Below, in pieces: positions 45,321-58,075 of a DNA stretch of 64,000 nt. The DNA comes from Patagioenas fasciata. Taxonomy: Eukaryota; Chordata; Aves; Columbiformes; Columbidae. Positions within the stretch are counted from its first letter, which is position 1. Each line of letters begins with the position of its first letter. The notes under the pieces are model-generated. The model saw only the letters and a list, made by a program, of their open reading frames with translations. It made no database searches and was not told the DNA's origin. The stretch spans positions 36,159,501-36,223,500 of the forward strand of contig NC_092526.1 in NCBI RefSeq assembly GCF_037038585.1, written 5' to 3'. Position numbers and translations under genes: made by a program.

Positions 45321-48300
45321 TTCTGCTGCCGGCCAAGCCTCCGGCTACCCCCATAACACTTCCTTCTGCCCCTTGCTAACGCGTCCACCAGAGCTGGCTG
45401 CTGGGCCCAGGCACGATGCTACTACAGCCTTCCGGCACCCCAACCTGGCTTAGCTCATCCCCCGCCTACATGGGCGGGTAACGTGCTCCCCACTCAGCCA
45501 AGCTTTTGTGTTTGCCAGTTTTCCTAATTGGGGGAATATCTGGATTTCCAATTATTCCCACTCCCTGCCTGAGCTACTTGGGTCATTTCCCAAACGCCCA
45601 CCTTCATGTCTGTACGTGCTTCACCTCCAGAAAGGAGGGATGTCTTTTGCAGACCAAGATGCTGTCATGTCATTCCTTCCCAGATCCTTGCTGAAGATGT
45701 CAGCTGAAGGGAGGGCATGGTGCTGCCCTTTGCAGCAGACGTCCCTCCTGGACCAGCTCCTCCACCGCTGTCCTGGTGGGTCTGGACCATCAGCAGACAC
45801 AGGGTTCCGGGGCAGAAAAATGGCTATAGCAGAGAGATGAAAAACTGACTTATGTCAGTTGTCCTGAGCACTCACACCCAGGGGCTGCAGCTGGGAGAAT
45901 GTGGCTTTAACATGGACAAATGGCACATCAAAGTGGCAGGATCTGCCACAGACACTGCTTGGGGGTTGGCACAGATGGGACAGCCCTGCCCGTCTGTGTT
46001 TTTCAGTTCCCTCTGCCTGCTGCAACCTTTGTTTTTCTGCACAGACGCTTGCCAAATGGTGTCCTTTGCCTTCTTGTCCCTTATTGCCCCCCTGGCCTCA
46101 ATCCTATGGCTTCCGCTTCTCCCCAGCCTTCTCGCTAAGACCCCCCATGAAAAACCACGGTGGCAGCGGGACTAAGCCCCCTGCCCACACCTCTGCTGCA
46201 TGTAACAGAAGCATCTCAAGGCAACCGTGCACAAGCAACTGTTTTTCAGCAGTGCCAACAGTTCATGGCACCCCTGCTGCTCCCACGGCACGTGGGTCAT
46301 GGCTTCTTGAGCTGCCCGGCAGCCCGGGGACATGCTGCCCTTCACAGTGCAGGGGCAGCCGTCGCGCCGAACCCGCTTTGGGAGGGGGACATGGGTGCAT
46401 GAGTGCCGGCCCTGGAGCCACTGCCAGGGACACGCCTGGGCTGTGGTAGCCAGTGTTTCCAACTCCTCCCCGATGCTCAAAGGAGGGAAGACAGGCCAGT
46501 CATCCTGCAGGGTTGCCAGGGTGACATTTTTTTTGGCCGCCGTGCTGTCCCAGCCGCTGAGCTGGCAGGGGCTGCCTGCTGGGAGCTGGGGCACCCTGTA
46601 TGTCCCTGCACCAGGGTGCCCCTGCCCAGGGCCACCCAGCAGCACAGGGCCACCAGCCGTGAGATGCAGCTGGGAGGGAGTGGGTGGGAGCCAGGCACAG
46701 GGGTGGGGGGACAGCAGGACCGTGGAGGAGCCATGCAGAGATGAAAAATGACAAAGCTTTGCTGGAGCTTGAAGCCTGCAGGGCAGGAGGGCTTTTTTGG
46801 CTGGGGCTTGGGAAGTTGTGGCTACGAGCGGCCGAGCCACCATCGGAGCACCACTGGTTTCTATTTGGGCGGCTTTCGAAAGAGCTGCCTCCCTGGCAGC
46901 ATGTCGTCCCCCCCCCGCGGCGGGCAGTGTTTGTTTGCCTGGGAAAAGATGAGCCTCATTATCTGTCCTTCGTGGTTCTCAAACTTTAAAGCACAGCAGG
47001 AAGAAATTTTACGATGGGAAACTGCCCTGGTGTCAGCCAAGCACTTTGCATGGAGGTCTGCCAGGGGAGATGGCCCCACGACAGTGCAGCCAGCACTGGG
47101 GCACAGACCCGCTGACAGGCACAGGGAAGGCAGGAGGGTGGGCAAAAGGTGATGCCCTTGAACCTGCCCCGTGTCTCTCCCTGCAGAACCAGCACAGCGG
47201 GAGCTGGGGGAGCAGGGCCAGGCCAGGCAGAGCCTGGAGGTGCAGCAAGGAGGAAGTCGGGGTTGTAAAGCAGCTCCATGTTCACCTGCACCTTGGCACA
47301 GGCAGCACCCAGCAACAACATCTCTGCTCTTGGAGAAGCACCGGCCGCGTCAGCACATGGGAAGGTCTGGGCAGGTGGTCAGGATACCCGAAACAGGTTT
47401 GCAGCCCCTGGCCCATGGGGCACTAATAATGATAGGAAGGGCCCCAACACTGCATTTCGCTGCTGAGCTAGAGCAACACCCGGTGCAGCCGTCCTGGAGC
47501 TGCCTCTCCCACCCTGCAGGAGCATTTACCCGCCCGCTCCGTCAATCCCATTAAAAGCCGGCTCGCTTTGAAGAGGCCGCCACTATCGGGAAGGATCGTT
47601 TTCTGTTTTCAAGGAGATTTTTTTCCAAGCACCATCCTTGCCCCAGGACTCTCCTCCCACTTGCTTCGTGCTCTCCAGGCCCAGCAAGATCGCGACTCCT
47701 CCTGCAGCTCATCCACCCCTCCGAAAACCCTGCCTGAAATGGCAGCCCGGTGACTCAGGGCTGCCACGTGTTGCCTTTTGTGCAGCTCAGGTACTCTGGC
47801 AATGCACATCAGAGTCTACCTGGAGGAAAGGAATCCAGCTGTGGGAGAAGAAAGGGGCGGTAAATCACGCACAGCATCCAGCCAGGAAAGCATAAATTTA
47901 ACAGTCCTGACCGCGTGAAATCATTCTGCACCCAAACAAAAGGCGGCTTCAGTGTTTATTCATTGCCCCCAGACTGGGATCCTGCCGAGGGGCTGCCTGC
48001 CTTTGGCTCTGTGATGCAAGGCGCGGTTAAAAGATTTATAGCTAAAAGACGGATAGTGATAGCGTGCACCTCTGCGAAAGCAGAGCCGAGCAGCTGGATG
48101 TCATGGTTTATTCTGCTAGATCCAAACTGTGGCTCAGACTAAACACCGCCTCTGCCATCAGTGAATCACTTCTAGATCCCCTGGAAGTTTCCAGGGCTTG
48201 GATTTCAGAAGCTTGCTGCCGCGGGGCACTAAAATTGCTGCGGAAGACAAAGCAGGGTGTGGCAGGTTTCGTGGGGATTATCCTGCCCTCTGCGGCACTG

Positions 48301-48759
48301 GGGCTGGAGGCAGATGAAAGCTGGGGTAAGGGGAGGAGGTGGAAGCGGGCAGCAGCACCAGCTTTAACTCCTTTCCCTGCACAGGAAGGGTGAGGAACTC
48401 CAGCCCTCTGGCAAGGGCTTTCCTGGGATGGTGTCTAGGCACCTCCAAATCCCCCACCCTGCTAGGGTGCCAGGTTCATTGCATGAACAGAGTGGCAAAG
48501 AGCACTCGTGGGGTTCCCAAACCCTCCACATACAGCAGGGAGGAGTGAGAGGCTATTGGGGTAGGGAATGGCCAGGAGAGGAGGGCATGGGGTGCCCAGG
48601 TGGGAGCACCCTTTCCTGGTGCCCCTGGGGCTCAGATAGGTAGAGGAAAGAGAAACGAGCTCAGCTCGCTGATTCACCCCCTCCTTTGAGACCTGACCTG
48701 GCTTGCCAGCTGAAACCCATGGGCTTGGTGGAGCAGGCAAAGCTCCAGGCTGCCGGTGC
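45321..48759. other. Intergenic, G/C-rich stretch upstream of the next gene
   Basis: Mostly G/C-rich with many overlapping short frames in all phases, as expected by chance at this composition. A/T-rich, more even sequence lies at 47870-48150. No exon or repeat could be supported. Confidence 0.5.
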
Positions 48760-49095
48760 CCTTTGGGGCCGAGGGTGCTCCCCGGCGCCCCGGGAAGAGG
48801 ATCCTCCTTTGGGAGGAGATGCTCCTCGGGGAGCCGGGCCGTGTTCCCCCGCACAACGGCTACGCTGAGGCTGGCGCAGAGCCCGGACGCACCAGGGGGT
48901 GTCCCCGAATCCCTCCCGGCTGCAGGAGCCCAGCGGAGGTGCAAACCCGGGGGCTGGGGGCGGGCTGAGCCCCCGCCCGCTCCGCCGCCAGCCCGGGCCG
49001 GGCCGCCCCTCCCCTCATCTCCCCGTCCCTCCCTTCCCCTCCCCGCCCCCCGGCCGCGCCGAGCCGAGCCGCTCTGCCGGCACCGAGCGGGCACC
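48760..49095 (+). promoter_or_regulatory. CpG-rich promoter and 5' UTR of the secreted-protein gene
   Basis: Dense CpG begins around 48770 and runs past the start codon into intron 1. GC boxes (GGGGGCGGGC at about 48958, CCCGCCCGC at about 48972), a long pyrimidine tract (49006-49055), and no TATA box point to a CpG-island promoter. The ATG context is GGCACCATGC, a good match to Kozak. The start site of transcription is not fixed. Confidence 0.7.
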
Positions 49096-49614
49096 ATGCG
49101 CCCAAGGTGAGCGAGGGGGCCGCGGGGCTGGGGCGACCGGGACCTCGGAGCCGCCGGGACTGACAGGGACAGAGACCACGGAGCCGCTGGGGCTGGGGGG
49201 CACCGGTTCCGCGGCAACACCGAAGCCGGCGGGGCTGGGGCCACCGGAGTACTGTGGCGGGACGCCGGGGGCATCGGTACCGGCAGAATAACGGAGCTGG
49301 CTGGGCTGGGGAGCACCGGTGTACCCGCACCAGTACCGTGGGGACCGCCGGGCCACCGGGGCTAAGTTTTAACGAGACTCCAATGAACCGGTGCTGCTGA
49401 GGCTGGAGGGTGCTGGTATGGTGTCGGGACCCCGGAGGCACCGGTACCGTGGGGATTTCCGAGCCGCCGGAGTGCCCTGGGGCTGCGGGGGTCAGCCCGG
49501 AACCGGCGGAAGGTTTGGATAACACTTTGCTCTTCCCTTCCCACAGGTGCCCCCCGCGGCAGCTGCTGCTTGGGCTCTTTGTCCTGCTGGTCCCCGCTGC
49601 TTCCCAGGAGCCGG
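49096..49614 (+). CDS. Unidentified secreted or membrane protein, first two coding exons
   Basis: Exon 1 codes only ATG CGC CCA AG (49096-49106) and ends at AAG/GTGAGC. Exon 2 (49547-49614) follows a clean acceptor (CTTCCCTTCCCACAG) and ends CCGG/GTAATG, leaving a phase-1 intron. Together they read MRPR, then CPPRQ, the hydrophobic core LLLGLFVLLVPAA, and SQEPG: a classic signal peptide, with cleavage likely after AAS or ASQ. A phase-1 intron straight after a signal peptide is the usual layout for genes whose next exons hold Ig, EGF, CUB, LDLa or fibronectin modules. The rest lies beyond a very long intron 2 that reaches the window end. The gene itself was not recognised. Confidence 0.72.
49115..49500 (+). 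repeat. G/C-rich degenerate minisatellite in intron 1
   Basis: Motifs of the kind GGGGCTGGGG, GCACCGGTACCG and GGAGCCGCCGG recur six to eight times at 45-60 base spacing with drift (for example 49143, 49180, 49226, 49279, 49312, 49440). This is tandem-repeat growth within the CpG island. Confidence 0.65.
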
Positions 49615-52600
49615 GTAATGTGTGCGGGTTGCTGGGGAGGGGTGTCCCTGCTACCGTGCCAGGGGTGCCGGACCCCGTCCTGAATCCCTCTGTCCCTTGG
49701 GATACACTGTGAACGGAGCCCTGCTCCACGGCATGTGTGGGGTTGCATCTTCCCTCGGGCCAAATGTTGCACCCAGTCCATGGTCCCCAAAGAGAAGGAT
49801 GATGGAGCAGGTTTCCTCTCACACCCTCTTTCAATGGCCATGTCCCTTGTGGCTGCTGAGGGTAGCAGAGTTGGGGTCTCATGTGCCCCATCTCGTCAAC
49901 GGAGCACTGGAGAAGGATGCTGGGAAGACGCTGTGCCAGGCAACCCTTGAGAGAGGCGCCTGTCTGCACTGTGCTCAGGGGCTTTACTGGGGTGAGAGCG
50001 GTTTGTCTGGTCTGTTCTAGTTGTGGGATGAACCAGATGGCGTTGCCCCAAAGTGGCCATGCTCCATGTGTTAGCGGTTTGCACTGCGCCTGCAGAAGTC
50101 CTCCCTGTGACTGCATGTCCTTGGAAACTTTGTGAGCCGTAGGAAGCCTCGGGCGCGTGCCTTGGGGATGCAACACCTCCTACGCCACTTGCCGGCTTTC
50201 CTCTGACTTTGGGACTCCGTGAAACAACCTGTTCATCTCGCTCTCAAGCCACTTGTGCCTCGTGCAGAGGGCAATTCGTTGCTGACTCAGCTTCCCAGCC
50301 CTTCTTTCCCCATCAGGCTCATGAGCCGGTTCTCCCACTGCCTGAGTGCATGAGCTGTTGGTTTTCCTAGTGAACTTTACCTCCCCGCCGGGGAAGCTTC
50401 CTCCCGGCTGCCAGGCTGGTCAAAAGCCCTCCTCCTCTTGCAGCCGGTCTCTGGATGCGTGCCCAGTGTGAGGCAGCAAAGAGAGACGCTCGTGGCTGAC
50501 ACAGGGAGCCCCTGACCCTGCTTGTGGCCCAGGAACCCCATTGCCAAAGCTGCTGAGCTGTAAGCATTGATCCAAAACTGGGTGAGGGTAGGTTTTCTCT
50601 GTGGTGATGCTCTGGTTGTCTTCTGCTTGCTCTGAGTGTTGTCAGCTTGCCAGCATATTACGAGGCATGGCTCGTGCCCCTCTCTGGCATCACAGGCTGG
50701 GCAAGATGTGTTGGGAAGTGGCTGCCCCAGGTACAGGCGAGCTGGAAATTGGGCAGGCGCTGGGCCGTGAAATCAGTGGATTATTTACTGGAGCAAGGCT
50801 TTGCGTCATCTAGGAACAGCTCAGGCACGGCTGCGCGGAGGCTGGCTCTGCTGGTGGCTGGGTCATGTTGTGGAGGGGAGAGAGGGGCCTGGGCAGTGGG
50901 GATGCCCAGCATTCACAGAGTGTGTCTGGGAACACTTAGAGCAGCTCTGGAAGTGCCCCGGGCTGGGTTTGTGACGCTGTTTTTTGTGGCGTGGGTGCTT
51001 CCTCAGGGACTGTGGGAACAAAGCTCCCCTTGGAGGTCTTCAGAGATGGGAACATCATTCCCCTGTGAAATCCTGAATTGAGTATTTTAAGTCCCTGGAG
51101 ACCATCCAGAATGGCTGAACGGAGCTGGAGGGCTGGGAGCTGGTTTAACAGAGGTTACTCAGAGCTATTTGTGCCCTTCCCACCCCTCGTCACCAGCATC
51201 CCGGCTCCTAGAATGGCACGGGGTATGCAGGGCTGACCAGGATTCTTTCCTGAGCTGAAGCAGCATCCCTCCACCTTTGAACAGCCACACTGAGGGACCC
51301 CAAGGAGGTTTCGTGTGGCATGCGGAGGGGTTAAACATCAGGGGAGCATCGGCGGCGCCGGTCACCCGTTTCACCCAGCTGACTTGGCCGTCTCCCAAAT
51401 ACAGGCTGCGAATCGGGTTTTAGAAGAATTTGCAAGAGGGCTTGGTGTGGCTTTTCTTCTTTCTTTCATTTTTTTTCTTTCCTTCCCTTGGTTCAGTGTC
51501 CAAGGACAGCAGGGCCTGTTCTGTCAGCCCTCCTTTGTGATGGCTCCTGGGGAATGTTTGCTCTGAAGGCCATCTTGGCATGGAGATAACCTTTGTGTTT
51601 ATCTGCCTGCCTCGCAAATTTGGGGGCTTAGCTGTCTGGAGCTGGTTTTACCTCCTATCACCAGATCTCTGGGATTCCTCAGCAAGGGCACGTAGCTACA
51701 TCAGGGACGGGGATGCTGTGGGACCAGTCCTGAGAGCATGGGGGAACTGGGGCATGTGTAGGGCTGTGGGTGTCCCCAGTGCAGAGGACAGCATCTTGGG
51801 CTGTGTCAGATGTGGGGGAAATCCCCATTCCCAGGAGCAGGGGACATCCCTGGAAGAGGTCCCCAGAGATGGGGCATCCCCACCCTTAGGGGATTCCCAA
51901 ACCGGCCAGGGTTGCCTGACTTAATTAATTTTATCTTGCATTGAGTTTCTCTGTGTCAATTTGGGGCGGGGATGGGCTGGTACATCAAGGTCTCAGCTGG
52001 TGATGATGATAATGCAGGCAGCACCTGGGAAGCTGAGCTGCCTCCTCCCTCTCTTAAATATAGCAGGTGCTGGAGCTGCTTGCTGATGGCATAGAGGCTC
52101 ATGCTTGGTTTTATTTCTATCTTCAGTGGCCTGGTGGTCTCAGTGGCTGGGATTCTTTGCAAGCACGTGCCTTCAAAGATGTAACAGGTGCCATGCAAAG
52201 CAATTTACAGCCTGTGACATAACTGCTTTGGCATTGGTGCCTGGGGATTTCTGACAGGTGGATCAGAGCTTTCACAAACATTATTTTAAGAATTTCATTC
52301 TAAAGACTAGGAGAAAGGACTGTGGACAGCACCTACCTGCATGGGTTCGGCTTGGGGATAGTTGGCACCTCTCAGCTCCGACAGCACCATTTGGCTGCTG
52401 AGGCCCCTGGGATGGGCTGGAGTACTGGGGAGGATGCTGTGCTTAGGAGGCTCTGTGGACTCACCTCCTTATCAGCTGGCAGCACTCTGTTTGCAAAACC
52501 TTATCTGGGCTGCCACTCTCTGTGTGGGAGCTGGTGGGGAGCAAGAGCTGCCCTGGGCTGCTGGTAGCTGGAAGGAACCAAGCCTGTGCACGTCTCCCTC

Positions 52601-53683
52601 CTGGATGCTCCTGGTCCATCCCCTGGCAGATGGATCCCATCCCAAGGTGAAGCAGCCCCGCTCAGGTGACGCTCTGGGGCTGGAAAGTCAGTTTAAAAAG
52701 AGACTGTGTGGTCCTGCATAGTCACTGTGCTCCCAGGCAGGAATTTTCTTCATTTCCTTCAGTGCAAGCAATGTATTCAAGCCCTTTTCCTCATTTTTTC
52801 AGTGGTCTGCAGCTCTGTACCTGGACTCAGTCCATCCACAGGATCGTTCGTGCAGAAATCTGATGTGATTTTGGGTTTCCTTGTGGGGAAAGGGAGCTCA
52901 GTCTAAGTCTCTCCTGGCCTTGTGTGGCTGTGGGTACCTGGGAGCTCCCCACTGGTGTCTGTCCCTGGGAGGATGGAGAGCCGAGCTGCTTTTCCCTATG
53001 ACCTCTGGACGATCCTGCACACACACTACCAGATCCCGGAGAAGTGGAGTTTCTGCTCTGAATAGCAGCCTCTTTGTGACATTGCTTTTGGCTTGTAGCT
53101 GCAATAACCTCTTCTTGCAGTGTTCATGTCAATACAATTTTGATGCTGTTAAATAGCAAACCCGAGCACTTGGGGAGGATGGAGGAACACATTTTGCAAT
53201 CCCATTTTAAGTGCTATCACAAGGCTTAAAAAACCCCAGGCTGATAACTGTGTTGCTGAGAAACAGTCTTTTCTCTAGTGAGGGGATGTTGCTGCTTCTT
53301 TTTAAGGAGGCAGGAGCATGTGGAGCAGGGAGTAAGCATGAGGGGTGAGGACCAGTTCGAAGCTACATCCTCCCATGAGCATGGAGCCTCCTGAGGACCT
53401 GGGTACATGGCTGCCACGGCCACCACTGTTTGAAAAGCAGCCTCCTGGGCAGCCCCAAGGGTGTCTGGTGGAGCTGAGGTCTGTCACCAGTCCTTCGGGA
53501 TAGTGAGAGAGAACTGTTCTCACCACAGCTGGTGCAATGGGATGCCACTGTTTTGTCCTCCAGCACATCTGGGGCTTGTTGCAGTGGCTCTAGGGGGAAG
53601 CTCCCAGGCACATTGAGCAACCTGCTCTTCAATGCAAGCCCAAGGTGTCTCGCAGTCTTACTAATTTACCCACTCTTGTTTTA
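49615..53683 (+). other. Intron 2 of the secreted-protein gene, first part
   Basis: No further exon in the needed phase with a good acceptor and donor was found. No transposon was recognised in this part. Confidence 0.45.
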
Positions 53684-54145
53684 TCATAGAATAACAGAAT
53701 AGTTTGCGTTGGAAGGGACCTTTGAAGATCACCTAGTCCACCCCCACGGACAAGGACATCTTGTATAAGATCAGGTTGCTCAAAACCCTGTCCAGAACAA
53801 TTTCATTGATGGGATATCCATGGTTTCTCTGGGCATCCTGTTCCTGAGTCTCACCACCCTCATCATAAAAAAAAAAAATTTCTTTATGTCCAATTTAAAC
53901 CTACCATCTTTGTTTAAAACCATTGCCTCATGTTATGTCACTACAGGCCTTGCTAAAAAGTCTGTCTCTTCACCTTTCTTATGAGCTCCCTTTATGTATC
54001 GAAAGGCCGTAAGGTCTCCCTAGGGTCTTCTCTTCTCCAGACTGAACAACCCCAAATCTCTCAGCCTGTCTTCACAGGAGAGATGCTCCAGTCTTTGGAT
54101 CATCATGCCCTCCTCTGGACGCGTTCTAACAGGTTTCTTGCTTGT
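53684..54145 (-). mobile_element. CR1 LINE 3' end, antisense, in intron 2
   Basis: Opens with ATCATAGAATAACAGAATAG and TTGGAAGGGACCTTTGAAGA and runs about 460 bp through CTCATGTTATGTCACTACAG to TCTGGACGCGTTCTAACAGG. It has a short internal poly-A. Divergence is greater than in the copy at 11.2 kb. Confidence 0.93.
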
Positions 54146-54714
54146 GCTGGGGATTCCAGGTTACTCCAGTTTCCCTGCCTGGAGAGACGCTCTGAGCTTG
54201 GGACTGCTTTGCAGAGGGTGATGTCTCTGGGAGGATACGTGGAGAGAAGGAGAGGGAGGAGAGATGGAGCTGTGCAAACTGTTCCTGGGGGGCTGGCGGG
54301 ACTGCTGCTCAGCTTTGCCAGTGAGGGCTTCCCTGCACCTTGCTGGTCCTCCTGTTGTTGGGCATGCCTGGCGCTGGCTTCTTTCCTGCACCGTTCTGGT
54401 CTGCGGTGATTGCGAGGGATGATGCTTTAAGCCCTGAAATAACAATCCCAGTGAGTGTGCTGTGTCTCTTCCAAACTCTGATAGTTTACCAAGAAAAGAA
54501 TTAATTTTGGTATTTCAGTAGAGAGTTCAAAGCACTGAAGGAGACATCTGGGATTGAATATCGGATGTATATCAGCAGTCCAGAGGTATGGGATTAATAA
54601 AGCATTTTAGCAATCTTCTAGCCTATCTGATGACATTTGAGAAAGTGTTGGAGGTGAATCCTTTCCAAGAGTGTCCTGCACATCTCTCTGGCTGTGTATG
54701 CACCCTGGAGGCAG

Positions 54715-55070
54715 CATCTTCTGCAACCGATGGGGAGGCCAGTGCTGGCCTCCACTTCGCTCCATCACTGGGTGTTCTCACATGCTCTCCTGTCCTCTAG
54801 CCACGTTCCTGATCCCTTGGGTAGCAATGTATGTGGAGCAGTGGTGCTGCTGCCCTCTGGGAAGATGTGTCCTGTCCCACTGGTGTTCGGGGGAGGTGCT
54901 GATGGGTGGGAGGTAGTGGAGAAGAAACCTGCAATAGTGTTGGCTGGTACTAAATCCCCTTGAATATCAGGGAGTGGGAGAAAAGTCCCTGACTTTGTGG
55001 TTGGAGGAGAGTATGTGGTAGCAGCATGTGTGTGTGTTTGGCTTTAATGTAGGACTTGATTAGCCTAGAG
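54715..55070 (+). repeat. Left copy of a diverged 0.35-kb duplication in intron 2
   Basis: Landmarks shared with 57715-58075: GTGCTGCTGCCCTCTGGGA, CTTGAATAT, GAGAAAA followed by GTCCCTGACT, GCAGCA..GTGTG, and GGCTTTAATGTAGGACTTGA. The offset is close to 3.0 kb. Confidence 0.75.
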
Positions 55071-57714
55071 AGCTTGTTGCCAAAGATGTAATTGAAGCAA
55101 GGAGCTGAATGGGATTAGAAAATGGTTTGAACATTTGTACAGCTAATGGGGGCTTCCGACATTGCCTTAATGTGGATTTGGAGCCACTGAGGGAAACGTG
55201 AGAATGGAGGCTGTGGGTGTGGGAAGAGCTGGAGTGGGCTTGAGGGCAAGAATAGTTCATATTGCGTGTAAGCGAGCAAAGAGCAGAGAGGGAAGAACGT
55301 GGTGTGGCAGAACCAGCATAACCCAGGAAACTCGTGGCTGATACACCGTGGATGCTGTTCATCTGGATTTGGACTAATGCAGAAATGCTCAGACACTCAT
55401 GAGGCCATCACCTGTTCTTGGAAAGTCTGGCTCTGCTATGAAGGAGAGAGGAACCTTCATTAAAGAGAAGGCTGTTGGGTGTCTTGTGATGTTGAAGCCT
55501 GATGTCCTGCATCCCTCCTGGTCCCTGGGAGCAGGACTGCCTGTGGGGTGCGTGGCAGCTTGGCGGCACAGCTGATGGGTTTCCTCACTGGTTCCAGGTG
55601 CATTTGCCAGCTCTGCCTGCACGATTGAGTATCTTGCTGTCGTTCAGTGTGTTCTCTGTCTCTCTACTCAATTTCTTTCCCTGCGGGCACATGCAAGAGT
55701 GGACAGTGGACCAAAAAACCTCAATGGCCTTGAGATGTGAGCACAGTTAATAAACCCTTTAGGGGTGAAGGGGTGGTTCATGCAAACCAAAGCTTCTCCC
55801 ACCCCAGGGCTGCTCCGGGACAGGGCTCCAGAGACTTGCTGTGCTCCCAGCTCTGACCGGCAGCACTGTTTGGCAGGAGCATCCTCGGCACTGGGGACTT
55901 TCTCAGTGAGCAACATCTGGTCCGGAACATCCCGTGTCTGCTGGTTTGCAGTTGAAAAGGTTGCTTTTGTGGAATTTTTATTGCTTTTTTTGGCATTGTG
56001 TCCCAACCCTTTTCTAAGATGGAAATAGGTCATTAGTGGGATTTTATTGTATTTTTATTTTATTCCCAAGCTCAATCTGCTGGTTTCCTCCTCCCGAGGG
56101 ACTGGAAGATCTGACTGTTCCTCTGACCCTGTCCCCAGTTTGTGGGAGGCTGCCTGAACAACCTGGGGTGGGAACAGCAGCCGGGACACTTGGCTTCTGC
56201 AACTCGCCAGCCTGGCATCACCATTCCTGTGCTCTTCCCACTGTTGCTGCTAGCATAAATCTCCATCAGCTCAATGGCCCCTGAGGCTATCTCCAAGTAA
56301 GGCACCCTCCTCTCCTCCAGTAAACGCTGTAGTCAAACAAATTATTTTTTTTACCACTCTCCTCGTTAGTCTGTAACTTAATTGAGTGAAGGATTGTTGA
56401 CTTTTGGATAAACGGCACCTTTTCGATAACCCCAGATAAGCTGGCAGTGCTCGCTGGCTGCGCCCATGCTGTGGATGGATGGTGGCCTGGGTCCTGTCTG
56501 ATTTCCCTCTGTCCCAGCAGCATTCCCAGCACTGTGCTGGGGTGTATCACCTGGGGAGGCAGGTCAAGGATGGGTTTTGATGGGTACATGAGACCTTGGC
56601 CATCACTTCTGCTGGTGGGTCCCAGGCTGCTGCTGCTGGATCAGGGGCTCTGTGTTTGTTCTTGCTTACAATAGGCTGTCATTTATTAAATTGGTGGTGG
56701 TGCGAGATCAGGGAGGGTGAGGGGTTGCTGGAAGTTGGGAAGATGTCCCTGCTGCCATTGTGGGACCTATATGTCTGGTGAGATGGGTGGTACAGGGGCG
56801 CTGCATGTTCTGCTGTGTCTACCAGCAGTAGGATTGACAGGGTCTCCACAGGAAAGGGGTGACGTGGACCCCTTTCCTAAGCACCAGTGGTCCAGGCTGG
56901 GGAGGTGATGCATGCAAGTCAGGATAACAAGGCACCCATGACTGTGTTAGGGTGAACGTGAAACAGTGTCTTGTCTTGCTCTCAACTACCTCCCTTGAGT
57001 GTGAAGGCAACTTTTTGGCTCATTTCTTCCTCTCTCGCCCTGAACTGCTCTTCAGAGGGGCAGGACCTTCATCTTGGGGAAACCTTGACAGGGGACTGGG
57101 AACAGCCGGAGACCCTGGACTCACATGGCCAGCCTGATCTCAGCCACTCCTGAGGTTCCTTTTCAAACCCCAGCATGGGATCATCTCCTTGCTCCCTCCT
57201 GGGGAGCCCCGCTCGGATACCTACACACTCTTCACATCACCCCCAGGGATGGGGTACCCGTAGCCTTTGGGCGGGGGGCTCTGCTATGGCAAGGGGAGTG
57301 GATGTGCCCACACTTGTGACCCACAGGTGGCACAGAGCCCAAGACACCTTTTGTTACCCTCTCTGTGATGCCAACATCTCCCTAGCGGGGTCCTGAAACG
57401 GGCAAAAGGCTTGTAGTGGCTATTTGCTCACGTGCCAAGACTGTAAGTCTTCAATCCAGCATTTGTTAGCGCATGGTGGTGATTAATAATGGCTTGCCTC
57501 ACTCACGAGATGACTCATGCTCTACTGTTGAGCACTGGGTCATTTGCCCTGGGGAGGGGATGAATGCTCTCAGAGCCAGGAGGACCTGTGTTTTGTAAGG
57601 AGATGACCTCCCGCTGCATCATGAATGGGGTTTCTCTCCCCAGAGCCGTGGTGAGTAGCTCACGGCATGGCCGTCATCCTTCCAGGCTATGTAACATCTT
57701 TTGTGATGGATGGA
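55071..57714 (+). other. Intron 2, part between the duplicated blocks
   Basis: No exon, transposon or RNA gene was recognised. Short frames only. Confidence 0.45.
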
Positions 57715-58075
57715 AGGGGCCAGTGCTGAGCTTCACATCTCTCCGTTGCTTCATCCCTTCTCTGCTGTCTTGGGATGCTCTGACCGGCTCTCCTGACTTC
57801 CAACCACACTTCTCATCCCTGGGTACCAGTGTTCATGTGGCATCAGTGCTGCTGCCCTCTGGGACCATGTGCCTCATCTTGCTGAGAGCCAGTGCTTGGA
57901 GAAGGCACTGATGAACGGGAGGTGGCATGGAAGAGATCTGCAGTTTCAGTCAGTACAAAATCCTCTTGAATATTGAGAGATGTGAGAAAATCCCTGACTC
58001 TGTGAATGGAGGAAGGTACATCACAGCAGCACGTGTGGGGTTTTGGCTTTTAATGTAGGACTTGATTAAGCAGAT
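57715..58075 (+). repeat. Right copy of the diverged 0.35-kb duplication in intron 2
   Basis: Matches 54715-55070 at roughly 70-75 per cent by eye with several gaps; the last 30 bases (GGCTTTTAATGTAGGACTTGATTA) are the best kept. Both copies are in the same orientation. Confidence 0.75.

Noticed and set aside
46172-46843. 223-codon - strand frame with a protein-like start (NVTLATLQDDWPVF)
   Set aside because: No homologue recognised, no splice sites tied to it, and G/C-rich surroundings make long frames common.
46986-47321. 111-codon - strand frame (AKVQVNMELLYNPDFLLAAP)
   Set aside because: It might be a first exon of the unidentified - strand region, but no promoter or linked exon supports this.
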